NCBI GenBank assembly: GCA_022575985.1
Contig: JAKSXM010000263.1
Span: forward strand, 8,226,001 to 8,290,000
Length of the DNA: 64,000 nucleotides
From: Anagrus nilaparvatae
Taxonomy: Eukaryota; Arthropoda; Insecta; Hymenoptera; Mymaridae
Direction of reading: 5' to 3'
Below the pieces are notes generated by a model. The model was not told the DNA's origin, did not search any database, and saw only the letters and a list, made by a program, of their open reading frames with translations. Shown here one piece after another: positions 12,891-23,499 of the stretch. Made by a program: the position numbers and the translations under genes. How positions within the stretch are numbered: position 1 is the stretch's first letter; every line of letters starts with the position of its first letter.

Positions 12891-13279
12891 TAGTTTAAAA
12901 TTTTAGTATTTAAGCCTTATTTTAAAAGCGTTTTTGAATATTTGTACAGTTGAATATTTTTACAGTTTCTTTTGCGATAAACAGATTTAAAAAAAAATTT
13001 ATACTTCATATTTCGATTTAATGTTTTTCGCATGTAAATGCATATTTAAAGTTAGCTAATAGTACTCATTTTGTTTTAATAGGTTTGATTTTCAAATTTT
13101 TCAATTCTTATAATAAACATAAAATTAAATGTACAACATTTCGCGAAAATAATTCCTATTTTATTTTAAACTATTTTTCCACATTAGTTTTTAACCTTAA
13201 AATTTTAAATTTTAACATAAGTAATCGAAAATTTTAATAATCTTTGTAATTAACCATAATTACAAAAATTAACCATAAT

Positions 13280-14060
13280 TAACATTAACCATTGTGATGG
13301 GTTTTCAATTTTTGGTTTTTGATTTTTTGGCATATAAGCACGTTTTGAGACCTCAGGAAGCTAAAAAACCGGTTTTTAAAAAAAGTCTGTATGTGTTTGT
13401 GTGTGTGTGTGTGTGTATGTATGTAATCGGTGATATTTCACAAACATTATGGAATTACAACCTAATTTTTTATCAAAAGTTTTTCACCAAAAAAGCTCGA
13501 GGAACTTTTTTTTTTTTAATTTGGGTGTAATACCTCATATATTTCCATGAAAGTGCTTATATTTGAAAGTATGGTATTTACTCGATTTCTCGAATCTGAT
13601 ACTTAATTTTTTGAAAATTATTTTCCCAAAAATTTCTTCATAAAAAATATAAAAAACACCAAATTTTTTTTTCTTTTTGGACGTTGTACCTAATTGATTT
13701 CTATGAGAGTACTAGTTTTAGACAGTTTGTTGATACCCAATTTTTCCAAAATTTTTTTCTTAAAATTAAAAAAAAAAAAAAAAAAACTGCAATATTTTTT
13801 TTTTTTTGGTGTAATACTTCATTTAATTCCATGAAAGTACTATCTTGAATAATTATTATTCAATGAATTACGTTAGATTTTATTTTGGAAAAAATAGATT
13901 TAGTTGAATTCAATACATAAATTTTCTTTTAACTTTTAAAAGTTAATAGAAATTAATGTATGATTGCATGGTTGTAATCGGTGATATCTGTGGCATATTG
14001 AAGTATTTAGCTTATTGTTTGAGGAACCTTAGTGCCAGCTAATTGGCAGGGTATTTTAAT
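13280..14060 (-). repeat. Dispersed repeat family R, copy 2
   Basis: This is the reverse orientation of the repeat at 1440. It reads through TTTTGAGACCTCAGGAAGC, a GT run at 13395-13416, then the ~130-bp units with TTCCATGAAAGTGC, and ends near 14030-14050 in sequence whose reverse complement is GCCAATTAGCTGGCACTAAG. It is shorter than copies 1 and 3 through internal loss. Confidence 0.7.
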
Positions 14061-15569
14061 AATCTTTGAATTTACTTTTTAATTTGCTAATATCAAGTCC
14101 ATAGTAAAAATAACTATTTTATTACTTTCGTGATTTTTTTAACAAATGATTTGATTTCCAAAAAAATTTTAAGATTATCGAAAGAACTGTATTGTAACCT
14201 ACGGTAATGGATACCTCTCTTACATATGTAAAATATTTGAAAAATAGCGCCAAGATCATCGTCGTTATAAGACATCAATAAATTTATATTCACGACGCCG
14301 ATAATCTTGATGGCAGCACTTTCCAGAAAACAAATTATAAAATTCAAAAGGATGCAGATGCACTTTTCCCTTGCAGTCCGAAATGCAGGAAAATGTGCAA
14401 CTGCATATGTATATTGTAAACATGTAAATAGTTAGATTAAGTTAGATTTAAATTTAAATACATAGAAATTAACATTAAATTTATACTTCAAGAAATAAAG
14501 TCATTTTATACCTTAAAGTGCCAATAAATTTTAATATGAGCTACTAATACTTGAAAATAAAACTTAGTGGGGAGTACTTTTATGTCAACCAAAGTTTGGT
14601 CGACCGCCTTTCCTAAAAGTGTCAAATATTAAGGACAAAATTTTTTTTTTTTTTTTTAAGAATATCTTGAAAACGGTTGAATATATTGAAAAATATCACG
14701 TATAACAAAATGAAGCCGAGAAAATTTTACAAAAAAAATGTTCTGATACATTTACATTTACATTTACATTTTTTCGTAAAATTAATATTTTCCGTGGAAA
14801 GTGAAAATAAAGATGGTGCGCTTTACCGCGCTTTATAAAATTATAATTTCGACTGCTTCGGAGATCTGAAAATAAGCTCAAAAATGTGTTTTGACTCACA
14901 AAAAACGATTTTGGGGACTTTTTTGAGAAATATTTACATAATTTATTGTTATTAACAAATTAAACTAGTGTAGTAAAAATTAATTTGAAAAATATAAATT
15001 TATATTATTTTTGGTTCAAGTAAGTAAATTATATTAAAAAATGCTTAAAATTTATTTTTTTATTCATTTATTTTATAAAAATTAATTGTACATAATTTCA
15101 TTAACATTATATTATTCATCATCAGAATCACTTTCATCCTTTTAGAAAAAAACTCCAATTTTATATGTACACATAGTAAACTACAGACGCTACTGCTATA
15201 TAATATGCATACATATTCGAAAAAACCTTTCTTTTTTCTACATAAGCGCAGGCGCACTAGCTGTCTACGTTGTGTATATTAATAAACCACAGCATATATA
15301 ATAGTAAAACCGGAGTCTACACAAATAGGGCGAAATCATGCGTAAATTTAATAAATTTAACATCAAAAACGCGTTTTTCCGTGGGCCAAAAATACATATA
15401 AAATTCCAATCCCAACAATGGAATTTAGAAGTATTATATGTATAAATCCCGTTAACAAAATTTTTTAAATCGATACTATCTTAGCACAATAATTTAATAG
15501 AAAAAAATGTAATGCATGTAATTTTTCAAGCTTTCTGTCCTCAGTTATTGGCCAAAAACAGGAAAATGA

Positions 15570-16532
15570 ATAAAAAACGCTGCCAAGTGATTGGCACTAT
15601 GGTTCCTCATCAACAATAGCAAAATATTTATAATGGTCTATTTTATCTAATAAAAATGATGTTTTTTTAATTTTTTTATATGAAAAATATTCAAAAAAAA
15701 AATTTGAAAAATTACGTATCAGATGGAAAAAATCCTTTAAAAAGAATAATTCTAGATATTAGTACTTTCATAGAAATAAATTAAGTACTACGTCCAAAAA
15801 GAAAAAAAATTATTGTGTTTTTTTAATTTCTTTATGCAAAAAATTTTGAAAAAAAAAATTTACAAAAATTACGTATCAGATGGAGAATTCCTTTAAAAAC
15901 GATAATTCTAGATATTAGTACTTTCATAGAAATAAATTAAGTACTAAGTCCAAGAAGAAAAAAAATTATTGTGTTTTTTTAATCTTTTTATACAAAAAAT
16001 TTTGAAAAAAAAAATTTCGAAAAATTACATATTAAATGGAGAAATCCTTTAAAAACGATGATTCTGGATATTAGAACTTTCCTAGAAATAAATTACGTCC
16101 AAAAAGAAAAAAAATTATTGTATTTTTTAAATTTTTTTATTAAAAAAATTTTGAAAAAAAAAAATATCGAAAAATTATGTATCACATGAAATATATAATC
16201 ATTTAAAAACGATAATTCTAAATATTCGTATTTTCGTAGAAAAAAATTAAGTACTACATCCTAAAAAAAAAAAAAAATTGGCATTTTTTATATTTTTTGG
16301 CGGCAAAAATTTTGAGAAAAAAATTTTCAAAAAATTAAGTATCAGGTCCAAATTACTTTTATAGAGGTTCTTAAAACTAGTACTTCCAAATTAAAAAAAA
16401 AAAAAGTACCTCGAGCTTTTTTGGTGAAAAAAATTTTGAAAAAAAAATTAGGTCTTAATGTCGTGTTTGCTCTGAAATATCACCGGTTACAGTGCGACAT
16501 ACATACATACATGCATACATACATACATACAA

Positions 16533-16575
<43 letters not shown>

Positions 16576-16690
16576 TTTTTTTAAAAACCGGTTTTTTAGC
16601 TTCCTGAGGTCTCAAAACGTGCTTATATGCCAAAATATCGAACATGAAAATTTCACCTATCACAAAGGTTTCTCTATGAGGAACCAAAAA
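15570..16690 (+). repeat. Dispersed repeat family R, copy 3
   Basis: It is close to copy 1: the starting block AAACGCTGCCAAGTGATTGG is shared base for base over about 80 bp. The tandem units, the final CA microsatellite and the CCTGAGGTCTCAAAACGT block follow in the same order. It lies within the left part of element D. Confidence 0.75.
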
Positions 16691-17311
16691 TTCAAAAAAT
16701 AATTTCTACCCCAAAAAGCTGAATAGTTTAGCATAAAATTCATATGCAACACATTTTCCAAAATTAATTTTATGTGTCTGTATCACCCTCCAAAGTTCTA
16801 AACAGATCTTTTTTTCATTTTTGGGAAATTCCGGGAGTTATTTAAAGTGGAGCTCATTTTGGTCCAGCAAAATATTTGTTTTTTTTTTTTTTTTTTTTTT
16901 AATAAGGCCCAAAAGTGCTACTGATTATGGAATATTAACAGTTAAAAAAAAATTTTTTTTTCAACACCCTTAAATATTAGGCTTAAATATAAAAAAAGGG
17001 CTTAAATTCCCGTGTGGCCAAAAACGTAAAAATTTTTTTTTTTTTTTTTATACTTTTCTTTGTTCTAAACTATGAATTTGTAGGACATTACATATTTTTT
17101 TTGGTCGAAAACTTAAATTGTCAAAAAAGCTATTTTTTACTGCGGTGAGACGTGTTTTTTTATATCGGAGCATATTTTACGTAGCGCGCATACGAGAATT
17201 TCAATGAATCCTAAAATCTACATTTTCGCGTAAAATATTAATTTTACGAAAAAATGTATCAGAACATTTTTTTTGTAAAATTTTCTCGGCTCTATTTTCT
17301 TATATGTGAAA

Positions 17312-17740
17312 GAGCATCCCGGAATAAGAAGCGATTTCGGCCCCGGCATGAAATCAAAAAAACCTTTTTACACTTGAAAGTACTCATAAAAAAAACATTT
17401 TTCCCGTTGGAATTTTTACCCCAGCTGCCCTCTGTTGGGCTAGGGGGGCAAAAGTGTTTAAAAAAATTTTTTTATTTTCAAAAATTCATATCTCTGGATC
17501 CAGAAAACGAAAAGTGGTCTACAAGGTCTCAAAAAATTGGGATTTCTATGCACTTTAATTTTATATATGTAAAAAAATTTTTTGAGACACGTAAGCCACC
17601 TTAAAATTAAAAAAACGAAAAACTTTAGTTCAAATTTTATCTTTGAAGTTAATTTTCTCTGCTACAAAGATTTACTCATCCCTAAAAAATTTATATGTTT
17701 TTTGTCACGCATGAAGTTGCAGAATGAAACCAGTTTTAAC
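17312..17740 (+). repeat. Left arm of ~430-bp near-identical inverted repeat in D
   Basis: The reverse complement recurs at 19676-20108 with very few differences; a 76-codon open stretch inside it is identical in both arms. That stretch is repeat sequence and not a gene, since the two frames are just the same repeat in opposite orientation. Confidence 0.85.
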
Positions 17741-17874
17741 GAGATATCTTCGTTTTAAACCATATTGGTTTAAACGGAGCTACATCAGCTGATGGTTTGA
17801 ACCACGAATGAAACACATGTACGTCTACACATGAACATAATCGCAGATTAGCGTTATCGTAGATGGTGCATATT

Positions 17875-18119
17875 CAATTCAACTCAATTCATTTATTGCA
17901 AATTAAGAATATTCAAGGACATATTACAACTTCTTTATAATATGACATATCATTAAAAAATATAAATAAATAAACATAATTATTATTGATACATATACTT
18001 AGATAAAATAAAATATATATGACCTATTATAAGTGTGTGTTAATAACATTAATGTATGTAGGCCTATAGTCTGTAAGCCCATACTAAATGCACTTCCTGG
18101 CAGTGGTATGTTATTTAGA
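17875..18119 (-). pseudogene. 3' tail of a non-LTR element
   Basis: Read on the minus strand, the segment resembles the last part of a LINE ORF, with a stretch like NIPLPGSAFSMGLQT near 18100. It ends in a short simple tail around 17880 (AATGAATTGAGTTGAATTGA), as many insect LINE copies do. It abuts the PLE inverted repeat at 18120. Recognition is from the tail and a few residues only. Confidence 0.35.
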
Positions 18120-19297
18120 CGTAGAAATCGATAAAAGATATAAAAAACCGCTAAAATTTTGTTACCTTTTTTTGCTAATACTTTTGAGGTTTCTTAATAA
18201 GAATAAGGGTTTTTATGCAAGCATTTACTCATACTTCACACTTTAACCTATCTGTTGAACTATTAAAATATTACGCAAACCGATTCCATTCAAACCTAAG
18301 GTGAAAATATTTAATAAAATAACGCTGTTAAATGATCATTTTTGTTTTTTAATTCACTGTCAGTAATTTTTAAAATCAAATAGTATATATTTTTGTTTAA
18401 CATATTATAATGTTGCATCTTGTATTAAAATTTAATAAAAAAATTTAAAAATTTTTTCTGAGTGAGTTACGCACAGGGAGCTTGAATTCCCTTATTTCAG
18501 CAATTTTTAAACTAAAAAATGATTCACTTGTATCAGGTATATGTGATTCTGTACTAAATGCTTTTGAATCAGATGTATTAAAATTGAAATTTGACTTTGC
18601 ATCTTGTAATTGGAGTAACTTGATAAGTGAACACACAAATTATATGGCTACAAAGATTTTCACAAAAAATGGCTGCGTATAATTCATTCGTGCATAGACT
18701 ACTTACAATTCCAATGGAACAATCCGATTACGAAGAAGAGTTAAACATCATAAAACAAATAGCTGTTGCCAATGGATATAAAAGTTCAATAATCGATAAA
18801 CTTATTTATAAACAACAAATAAAGAAAAAGCATCAACTCTTACCAAAGGACAACCTCAAGTACTTATCAACTACTTACGGAAATATCACCAATCAAATCT
18901 TAGTAGAAGTTTTCAAAAAACTAAACATGAAAGTAGCCTTCAAAACGGATAACAACATCAAAAACATATTAAGATTTAGAACTCCCGAAAAATTGGAATT
19001 TAAAAGAGGTATTTACAAACTAGACTGCAACGATTGTGACAGCATATATATAGGACAAACAGGGCGCACTTTTTTCAAAAGATTTACAAAACACATACAA
19101 GGCCCAAATCAAAAAGTTCTGACATCCAATTATGCCGAATATCTTCTCACAAATAAAAACACAGGCACAATACTGCACGAAAATATGAGTAAATGCTTGC
19201 ATAAAAACCCTTATTCTTATTAAGAAACCTCAAAAGTATTAGCAAAAAAAGGTAACAAAATTTTAGCGGTTTTTTATATCTTTTATCGATTTCTACG
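18120..19297 (+). mobile_element. Penelope-like element, truncated, with 113-bp inverted ends
   Basis: The ends 18120-18232 and 19185-19297 are perfect inverted copies of 113 bp. The right copy overlaps the last codons of the PLE reading frame, so the left end is an inverted duplicate of the element's own 3' part, a structure known for Penelope-type elements. The element sits between the large inverted arms of D. No clear target duplication was found. Confidence 0.8.
18650..19223 (+). CDS. PLE reverse transcriptase C-terminus with GIY-YIG endonuclease
   Basis: PLE proteins combine a reverse transcriptase with a GIY-YIG endonuclease that nicks the target for priming. This open stretch covers only the C-terminal part. 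The thumb-like segment (NSFVHRLLTIPM and INGY-type region) is followed by RGIYKLDCNDCDSIYIGQTG, which holds both halves of the GIY-YIG signature: GIY, then YIG about 12 residues later. The conserved Arg follows in GRTFFKRF. The RT catalytic domain is missing, so it is 5'-truncated and not autonomous. The C-terminus ends inside the inverted repeat, probably short of the usual end. Confidence 0.88.
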
Positions 19298-19675
19298 CTG
19301 AAAACTTGTTAAAACCGATTTCAATTGAAAGAATTTTGATTTTTATGTAAATTTAATGCATAAAATTTTTGCATATAAGTCCTCATTATATAAAGAAAGT
19401 TATTTCTTCTTAGAAACTCTGGATATCTGCAAAAAAATGCTAAAAATCAATAGTTTATCTGTATTTTTGAGTTCTTATATATTGGGATCCTGTTGAAACC
19501 GGTGCTAATAGAAAATTTTTAAGTTTTTATATTATTTACAATCATAAAATTTGCATATAAAAGTATATGTTTAGAGTTAAATAAAAATTCGAGCTTAAAA
19601 ACCCAGAAAATCAGATAAAAAAATGAAAAAACCATCGGTTTATCGGCTTTTTTTAAAAATTGTACGTTGGAATCT

Positions 19676-20108
19676 CGTTAAAACCGGTTTCATTCTGCAA
19701 CTTCATGCGTGACAAAAAACATATAAATTTTTTAGGGATGAGTAAATCTTTGTAGCAGAGAAAATTAACTTCAAAGATAAAATTTGAACTAAAGTTTTTC
19801 GTTTTTTTAATTTTAAGGTGGCTTACGTGTCTCAAAAAATTTTTTTACATATATAAAATTAAAGTGCATAGAAATCCCAATTTTTTGAGACCTTGTAGAC
19901 CACTTTTCGTTTTCTGGATCCAGAGATATGAATTTTTGAAAATAAAAAAATTTTTTTAAACACTTTTGCCCCCCTAGCCCAACAGAGGGCAGTTGGGGTA
20001 AAAATTCCAACGGGAAAAATGTTTTTTTTATGAGTACTTTCAAGTGTAAAAAGGTTTTTTTGATTTCATGCCGGGGCCGAAATCGCTTCTTATTCCGGGA
20101 TGCTCTTT
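19676..20108 (-). repeat. Right arm of ~430-bp near-identical inverted repeat in D
   Basis: This is the reverse complement of 17312-17740. The high identity suggests recent origin or gene conversion between the arms. Confidence 0.85.
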
Positions 20109-20278
20109 TTTATTATATGTAACTATATACGTAATTTTTTTTGTCTTTAATATTTGGCACTTTCAGGAAAGGCGGTCGACCAAACTTTGGTTGACATAAA
20201 AGTACTCCCCACTAAGTTTTATTTTCAAGTATTAGTAGCTCATATTAGAATTTTTTGGCACTTTAATACCTTATTTCT

Positions 20279-20797
20279 TTTGATTCAATCTCGCCCTCAA
20301 AACTCCTAGTGAAATTGAAGGACATGGGATTTTCTCGTACTGCCTTACTGTGGATCAAATCATATATTCAGGATAGGCAACTCCAGTTTGTTTCTAAAAC
20401 ATCGCGCTCAAACGTACTTGGCACCAATCTTGGTGTTCCCCAAGGGTCTGTTCTTGGACCTCTTTTATTTTGCCTCTATATTAATGATTTGAAAATGCAT
20501 CTACCTGATGCCTATCACCTACTTTATGCAGACGATCTTCAAGTTTATATACAAGCCCCTCCTGAAGATACAACTTCAGCCATTACCACTCTAAATTTAA
20601 TTGCCAGCAAGGTATCAAATTGGGCTGACAGTGTCTCATTACGCCTAAATAAAAAAAAAAAATATGGCTATCTATTTCAGTACAACAGGCACTACGCAAA
20701 CATCTACTCTCACTCGATCCAGAGTAATCCATTACATGCAATACACCAAAAAAATATCAGAAACATGCTAATTTATGTGCTTTCTCTAAAAATGTAA
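20279..20797 (+). pseudogene. Non-LTR (jockey/CR1-like) reverse transcriptase remnant
   Basis: The frame begins right after the end of element D. It shows RT motif A (FDSI), motif B (GVPQGSVLGPLLF) and motif C (YADD), followed by the thumb start (KVSNWADSVSLRLN). It then jumps to 3'-terminal sequence, implying an internal deletion near 20660. The 5' half of the protein is missing. The copy ends in a simple tail at about 20975-21005. All three catalytic motifs look intact, but the protein is too short to work. Confidence 0.85.
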
Positions 20798-20974
20798 ATT
20801 AATGTATACATTAGACTTTCACTTTTTTAAAAAATTATATTTTTTTAAAATTTATTTGTTATAACTTTATATGATTATGTGATAATATTTTAAATTTTAT
20901 ATATTTACTTAAAATACTATGTAAAAGACTGCTATATCTCATATGTATATTCACAATTTTGTTTCTAGACAAAT

Positions 20975-21005
20975 AAACTGCTATTCTATTCTATTCTATT
21001 CTATT
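20975..21005 (+). repeat. LINE 3' tail, (TATTC)n
   Basis: After AATAAACTG there are five ATTCT pentanucleotides. A pentanucleotide tail directly after an AATAAA-like signal is the usual 3' end of jockey/CR1-type insect LINEs and fixes the element's 3' boundary. Confidence 0.75.
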
Positions 21006-21241
21006 TCTTGAACTATTAAGCATAGAAAAAATTAGAATCTTCTAGAAAAAATCTTAATTTATTTAATTAAATAAATAAATTAAAAAATAGTTCAAATCAA
21101 GTTGCATAGAACGTAATTAATAAATATGTATAAAAAAATAAACATTGTAAGAGAATAATTAATTAATATTTTTTAAAAAATAAGTTAAATATTAAATTAA
21201 ATAATCATATAGGATTTTAAAATTAATTATTCTCAAACATT

Positions 21242-21261
21242 CTAGAACATTCAGGAAGAAG
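21242..21261 (+). promoter_or_regulatory. Heat-shock-element-like array, interrupted by the PLE
   Basis: The sequence TTCTAGAACATTCAGGAAG consists of four alternating inverted 5-bp units (nTTCn/nGAAn) in register, which is the binding pattern of heat shock factor. Its downstream half is repeated at 23103-23115 as part of the PLE target duplication. In the uninterrupted form it would stand about 15 bases upstream of the TATA box. Function is inferred only. Confidence 0.5.
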
Positions 21262-23102
21262 TAATTTAGAAAGTGACTTTTACGAGCATAATTTGTTGTT
21301 TATTAATTTTTAAAAAACATTAATCCGACGTTTCGATTACAATGTAATCTTTTTCAAGGCTGGAATAATATATGACATAAGTTTACAAAAAAAATATACA
21401 TAGAAATTTTTTACAAAAAAACTTACAAGATGGAATAGTTATTGACAAAACTGTTTTAAAAAATATCATAAAACGTTGTGATATGCATAATAACTATGTG
21501 TGACATAATTGAAACAATAACTGTAAAAAAGATTTAGTTATGTATATATAGTCAAAATATGATTAAAAATATGAAAAAAATAAATAAAAATTAACCTACG
21601 TATAGTAAAATGTAAAAGTGTGAATATTGCACAAACAATAAATAGTACATATTGATAATACGAAAATTACTAATTTAGAAAAAAATGTAATATATATAAC
21701 ATTAACTTATAAAAACTCTATTGAAAAACAATACGTTATTATGCTTTTAAATAAACTACAATGTTTTGATTGTTATTGTTATTATTATTTTATTCCGTCA
21801 GCTGTGAAATTATCATAATGATGGTAGAATCATACAACTATAGACATCTATGGCCAGGAAAGATAACCACATACTTCATGTTAAGTTACGATGATAATAA
21901 CCTTCTATGATAATAAAGACGCATTGTTTATAACAACGATGATTTATTTGACAGGCTTTTTCTCATTTTGTGGATATTAGACAAATAAGGTTTAAAAAGT
22001 TGTTGTGAATCCCCTTGCTCATTTTTGGCGTCCTCATAAATATTAATGTGTAGAACCTCACTGGTTTTTCTCTTGTGATAATTAGATTCATGATCTAATA
22101 ATTTAAATTTAGACCAAGAAATCATAAAAGCAAAGGATAGAATACCCAAGATAGAATACCCTAGATTCATGATCTAATAATTTAAACTTAAAAAAAAAAA
22201 AAAAAAAAACTTTCATTTATGTATATAAATAATATAATGTTGAATCTAACGATCATATGAGAGCTGTAACTATTATACCTACAACATGTCGTTCAGGCTG
22301 GTATAGCTCTGCAAATAACATGATGTTTGATAAAAGTAAATTAAAAATAATAAAATTTAAAAAAAAAAAACAAATAAAAAATTCATAAAGCATTATCTCT
22401 TTAGGGCTGGTATTGCTCCTCGATAGGTCGATAATTCAAACTAGCCATAGATGTCTATAGTTGTATGATTCTACCATCATTATGATAATTTCACAGCTGA
22501 CGGAATAAAATAACAATAACAATAACAATCAAAACATTGTAGTTTATTTAAAAGCATAATAACGTATTGTTTTTCAATAGAGTTTTTATAAGTTAATGTT
22601 ATATATATTACATTTTTTTCTAAATTAGTAATTTTCGTATTATTAATATGTACTATTTATTGTTTGTGCAATATTCACACTTTTACATTTTACTATACGT
22701 AGGTTAATTTTTATTTATTTTTTTCATATTTTTAATCATATTTTGACTATATATACATAACTAAATCTTTTTTACAGTTATTGTTTCAATTATGTCATAC
22801 ATAGTTATTATGCATATCACAACGTTTTATGATATTTTTTAAAACAGTTTTGTCAATAACTATTCCATCTTGTAAGTTTTTTTGTAAAAAATTTCTATGT
22901 ATATTTTTTTTGTAAACTAATGTCATATATTATTCCAGCCTTGAAAAAGATTACATTGTAATCGAAACGTTGGATTAATGTTTTTTAAAAATTAATAAAC
23001 AACAAATTATGCTCGTAAAAGTCACGTTCTAAATTATTATTTTAAACTTCACTCCTTAATATCGAGCGATAAATAAAATTTGAATAATTATTCAAATAAA
23101 TT
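21262..23102 (-). mobile_element. Penelope-like element with ~590-bp inverted repeats
   Basis: A 13-bp direct repeat, ATTCAGGAAGAAG, flanks the element (21249-21261 and 23103-23115). The inverted arms run from about 21263 to 21860 and 22440 to 23033, differing at only a few positions. Each arm contains the end of a PLE 3' region (GATTACATTGTAATCGAAAC). The spacer holds the C-terminal PLE coding remnant on the minus strand. The right side has about 70 extra AT-rich bases beyond the arm. Long inverted 3'-end duplications and target duplications of 10-15 bp are known for PLEs. Confidence 0.85.
21928..22170 (-). pseudogene. PLE C-terminal coding remnant
   Basis: The segment FKLLDHESNYHKRKTSEVLH followed by HINIYEDAKNEQGD matches the region just after the GIY-YIG domain of PLE proteins, where residues like LDHE..Y.KR..SE..HI recur. 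The GIY-YIG core and the reverse transcriptase are missing. It lies between the inverted arms in the orientation expected for the element. Confidence 0.75.
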
Positions 23103-23499
23103 ATTCAGGAAGAAGGTTGGCCAGCTATAAAAGAGCCTGCAAAATCGGGCCTTCTTCATTCTTTCGGCAACCGTCACCTGAACCTCTAGTGTATCTAAGT
23201 TCAAAAATAAATAAGGAGATTCTAAACAAATCGAATTTTTTATTTAAGGTGACGTTTGTCCTTAAACCCTTCCTTTTCCCATCCTATGTATATTTTTGCA
23301 ATTGATTTCTTTGAATTGGCTTAAGCTAGCTCAGTTGGCTCAACCCTCTTGCACATTTTATGTCGAGAGTGATTGTTAACAACCTCATTAGAGGTGCATT
23401 AGGCGGATAGCACATATTTTCTATACTCGTGTACATAAAAACACATATAATATTTTATTGTACGTAACGTACCCCATATGGGGGGTTACATCATGGTGA

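Larger units (their letters stand above)
14513..20266. mobile_element. Large inverted-repeat element D (composite)
   Basis: The outer ends are inverted copies of about 130 bp: left starts TTAAAGTGCCAATAAATTTT and right ends GGCACTTTAA, both with the shared block GGTCGACCGCCTTTCCT. TACC flanks both ends (14509-14512 and 20267-20270). Alternatively TTAA at both edges (14513-14516 and 20263-20266) could be the duplicated target, as in piggyBac elements; the sequence alone does not decide. A second, very similar inverted pair lies at 17312-17740 and 19676-20108. Another pair, 14690-14795 and 17225-17300, encloses an R copy. A PLE sits in the middle. No transposase frame was found. Confidence 0.65.
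21146..23490 (+). mobile_element. LTR with heat-shock-like promoter, split by a PLE
   Basis: Once the PLE (21262-23102) is removed, the flanks give a segment of about 504 bp starting TGTAAGAGAATAATTA and ending GGGGTTACA. It is followed by TGGTGACCGTGATATT (23494 on), a primer-binding-site-like sequence of LTR retrotransposons. It contains a TATA box (CTATAAAAG, 23124-23132) and an initiator-like TCATTC about 30 bases on. The LTR call is an inference from these signals; I could not find the other LTR. A host promoter is the alternative. Confidence 0.45.

Noticed and set aside
17254..17604. 116-codon open frame, and its 76-codon mirror at 19813-20043
   Set aside because: Both are the same inverted repeat of element D read in opposite orientation. 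There is no domain and no conservation argument beyond the repeat itself.
23318..23420. A-box-like TAGCTCAGTTGG suggesting a tRNA or SINE
   Set aside because: No B box follows at the right distance and no cloverleaf can be drawn. It lies within the putative LTR.
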